From: an uncultured Porphyromonadaceae bacterium | Lineage (GTDB): Bacteria; Bacteroidota; Bacteroidia; Bacteroidales; Muribaculaceae | Reading direction: 5' to 3' | Length of the DNA: 64,000 bases | Assembly (NCBI GenBank): GCA_905202215.1 | Contig: CAJKRG010000004.1 | Span: 1-64,000, forward strand | Part shown: positions 62,736 through 64,000 of the stretch, piece after piece | How positions within the stretch are numbered: position 1 is the first letter of the stretch | Layout of the letters: every line of letters starts with the position of its first letter | Notes under the pieces: model-generated | What the model was told of the DNA's origin: nothing | Database searches by the model: none | What the model saw: the letters and a program-made list of their open reading frames with translations, nothing else | Position numbers and translations under genes: made by a program

Positions 62736-64000
62736 ATGAACAGCGATATCATACGTTTGCTTCCGGACTCGGTGGCCAATCAGATTGCCGCCGGCGAAGT
62801 AATTCAACGACCGGCTTCGGTTATCAAAGAACTTGTTGAGAATGCAGTGGATGCAGGCGCTACCGCTATCACTATCGTGATAAAGGACGCCGGCAGGACG
62901 CTAATACAGGTTATTGATAACGGTTCCGGCATGTCGCCGACGGATGCCCGCATGGCGTTCGAACGCCATGCCACGAGCAAGATATCGTCGGCTGAGGATC
63001 TGTATAGTCTTCATACAATGGGTTTCCGAGGCGAAGCTTTGCCGTCGATCGCGGCGGTGTCGCAGATCGATCTGCGCACTATGCGCGAAGGCGATACTGT
63101 CGGAACCCGTCTGCTTATATCCGAATCCCGTTTCGAGGGACAGGAGCCTGTGACTTGTGTCCCCGGTACTAATATAAGCGTCAAGAACATATTCTTTCAT
63201 ATGCCCGCACGCCGGAAGTTCCTGAAGAAAGACAGTGTTGAACTCGGGCACATCATGCGTGAATTCGAGCGTCTGGCGCTTGTAAATACCGGTATTGATT
63301 TCACTCTGATACATAATGATGTCACGCTGCATCAGTTCATGCGCGGTACTTTCAAGCAACGGATCGGGGCATTGTTCGGCAAAAATTCCGAAGGACAGGT
63401 CGCCGAGATAGGTACGGAGACATCGCTTGTAAAGATTTCGGGTTTCATCGGCATGCCGCGGTTCGCCAAAAAACGGGGTTTCAACCAGTTCTTTTTTGTT
63501 AATGGCCGAAATATGAGACATCCGGCATTTCACCGGGCGCTGATGAGCTGTTATGAACCCCTTGTGCTTCCGCAGGCGCAACCGTCGTATTTCATAAACT
63601 TTGAGGTTGATCCATCGACGATCGATGTGAATATACATCCGCAGAAACATGAGATCAAATTCGAGCACGAACAGGCGATAATGCAGATTCTGCTTGCTGC
63701 CGTACGAGAGACACTCGGAAAGACACAGGCCGCAGGTGCGCTCGATTTCGAGTCGGATGTGGTTCCTGATATTCCTATATTCGATCCGTCGGCCGACTCG
63801 GTGATGCCCGATGATGCTGCTGACGAGAGTTTTAATCCTTTCAGAGCGGCCTCTGACAATCCCGCCCCCATGTCAGGTCGACAACAATGGTCTGACAGAC
63901 ATGCTCCTCCGACTGACTGGGACGCACTCTATACCAGCTTTACAAGGAAGCGTGACGATGCGTTTGCTTCATCTCCTGTAGCGGAGACATCTTCAGACAG
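62736..64000 (+). CDS. mutL: DNA mismatch repair protein MutL (partial)
   Basis: The first 421 residues are visible; the gene runs off the right edge. The GHKL ATPase motifs are complete: ENAVDAGAT, DNGSGMSP and TMGFRGEAL, with the ATSKI box between them. The ATPase and transducer domains end at about residue 330 (VNIHPQKHEIKF), and the start of the linker to the C-terminal dimerisation domain follows. MutL couples mismatch recognition by MutS to strand removal. A TATTTTTG box (62722-62729) lies directly before the ATG, which would leave almost no leader. Confidence 0.95.
   Translation, partial: MNSDIIRLLPDSVANQIAAGEVIQRPASVIKELVENAVDAGATAITIVIKDAGRTLIQVIDNGSGMSPTDARMAFERHATSKISSAEDLYSLHTMGFRGEALPSIAAVSQIDLRTMREGDTVGTRLLISESRFEGQEPVTCVPGTNISVKNIFFHMPARRKFLKKDSVELGHIMREFERLALVNTGIDFTLIHNDVTLHQFMRGTFKQRIGALFGKNSEGQVAEIGTETSLVKISGFIGMPRFAKKRGFNQFFFVNGRNMRHPAFHRALMSCYEPLVLPQAQPSYFINFEVDPSTIDVNIHPQKHEIKFEHEQAIMQILLAAVRETLGKTQAAGALDFESDVVPDIPIFDPSADSVMPDDAADESFNPFRAASDNPAPMSGRQQWSDRHAPPTDWDALYTSFTRKRDDAFASSPVAETSSD

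Noticed and set aside
1..64000. tRNA, rRNA and CRISPR arrays
   Set aside because: No T-loop-like tRNA signature, rRNA segment or regularly spaced direct repeats were seen by eye.

Overview
The window looks like the chromosome of a gut-type Bacteroidales bacterium, most likely Muribaculaceae; the family is an inference, because no rRNA or species marker is present. The clues are recurrent Bacteroidetes promoters (TTTG or TTG about 20 nt before TAnnTTTG), a short primary sigma factor of 286 residues, the alaS / M23 peptidase / MerR neighbourhood, DUF349, DUF3467 and NigD-like proteins, a TamB gene followed by a lipidated TamA-like protein, a histone H1-like small protein, and T9SS-like C-terminal tails. 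No rRNA, tRNA, CRISPR array or intact insertion sequence was seen.

Layout. 1-4 kb is accessory: a fusion of a degenerate tyrosine recombinase with an UpxY/NusG-like antiterminator behind a long structured leader, an alpha/beta hydrolase, a truncated AraC gene and an IS4-type transposase remnant. 4-11 kb holds an HxlR regulator, a large GH106-like glycosidase, a secreted nitroreductase, a beta-carbonic anhydrase, a flippase-like membrane protein and rpoD. 11.6-17 kb (minus strand) is a tightly overlapping group: a small membrane protein, dxs, trkA, trkH and yraN. 17-23 kb has a MINPP-type phosphatase, a small protein ending in a sliding-clamp-like QLTLF motif, MerR, an M23 peptidase and alaS.

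23.1-27.1 kb is the most interesting part: a three-gene cassette encoding a TIR protein, a protein-kinase-fold protein lacking key catalytic residues and carrying four C-terminal zinc ribbons, and a VWA protein with an intact MIDAS site. It resembles the TerY-P stress/defence triads (VWA, kinase, PP2C) but has a TIR protein where the phosphatase would be. I infer a signalling or anti-phage system with a TIR effector; the function is unproven.

27.6-31.3 kb (minus) is an outer-membrane barrel / membrane polyferredoxin / aldo-keto reductase operon joined by ATGA overlaps. 31.4-43.7 kb carries DUF349, a sugar-phosphate transferase, an AddA-like helicase-nuclease, a C69 dipeptidase, a SlyD-like isomerase, a LolD-like ATPase, a NigD-like lipoprotein, DUF3467 and cysS. 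43.8-47.9 kb encodes secreted proteins: CotH with a discoidin domain, and two small secreted proteins. 48-64 kb is mostly housekeeping: rplS, mdh, a thioredoxin lipoprotein, a DEAD-box helicase, tamB-tamL, a NUDIX hydrolase, an LTA-synthase-like sulfatase-fold enzyme, a histone H1-like protein, queC, queF and the start of mutL, which runs off the right edge.
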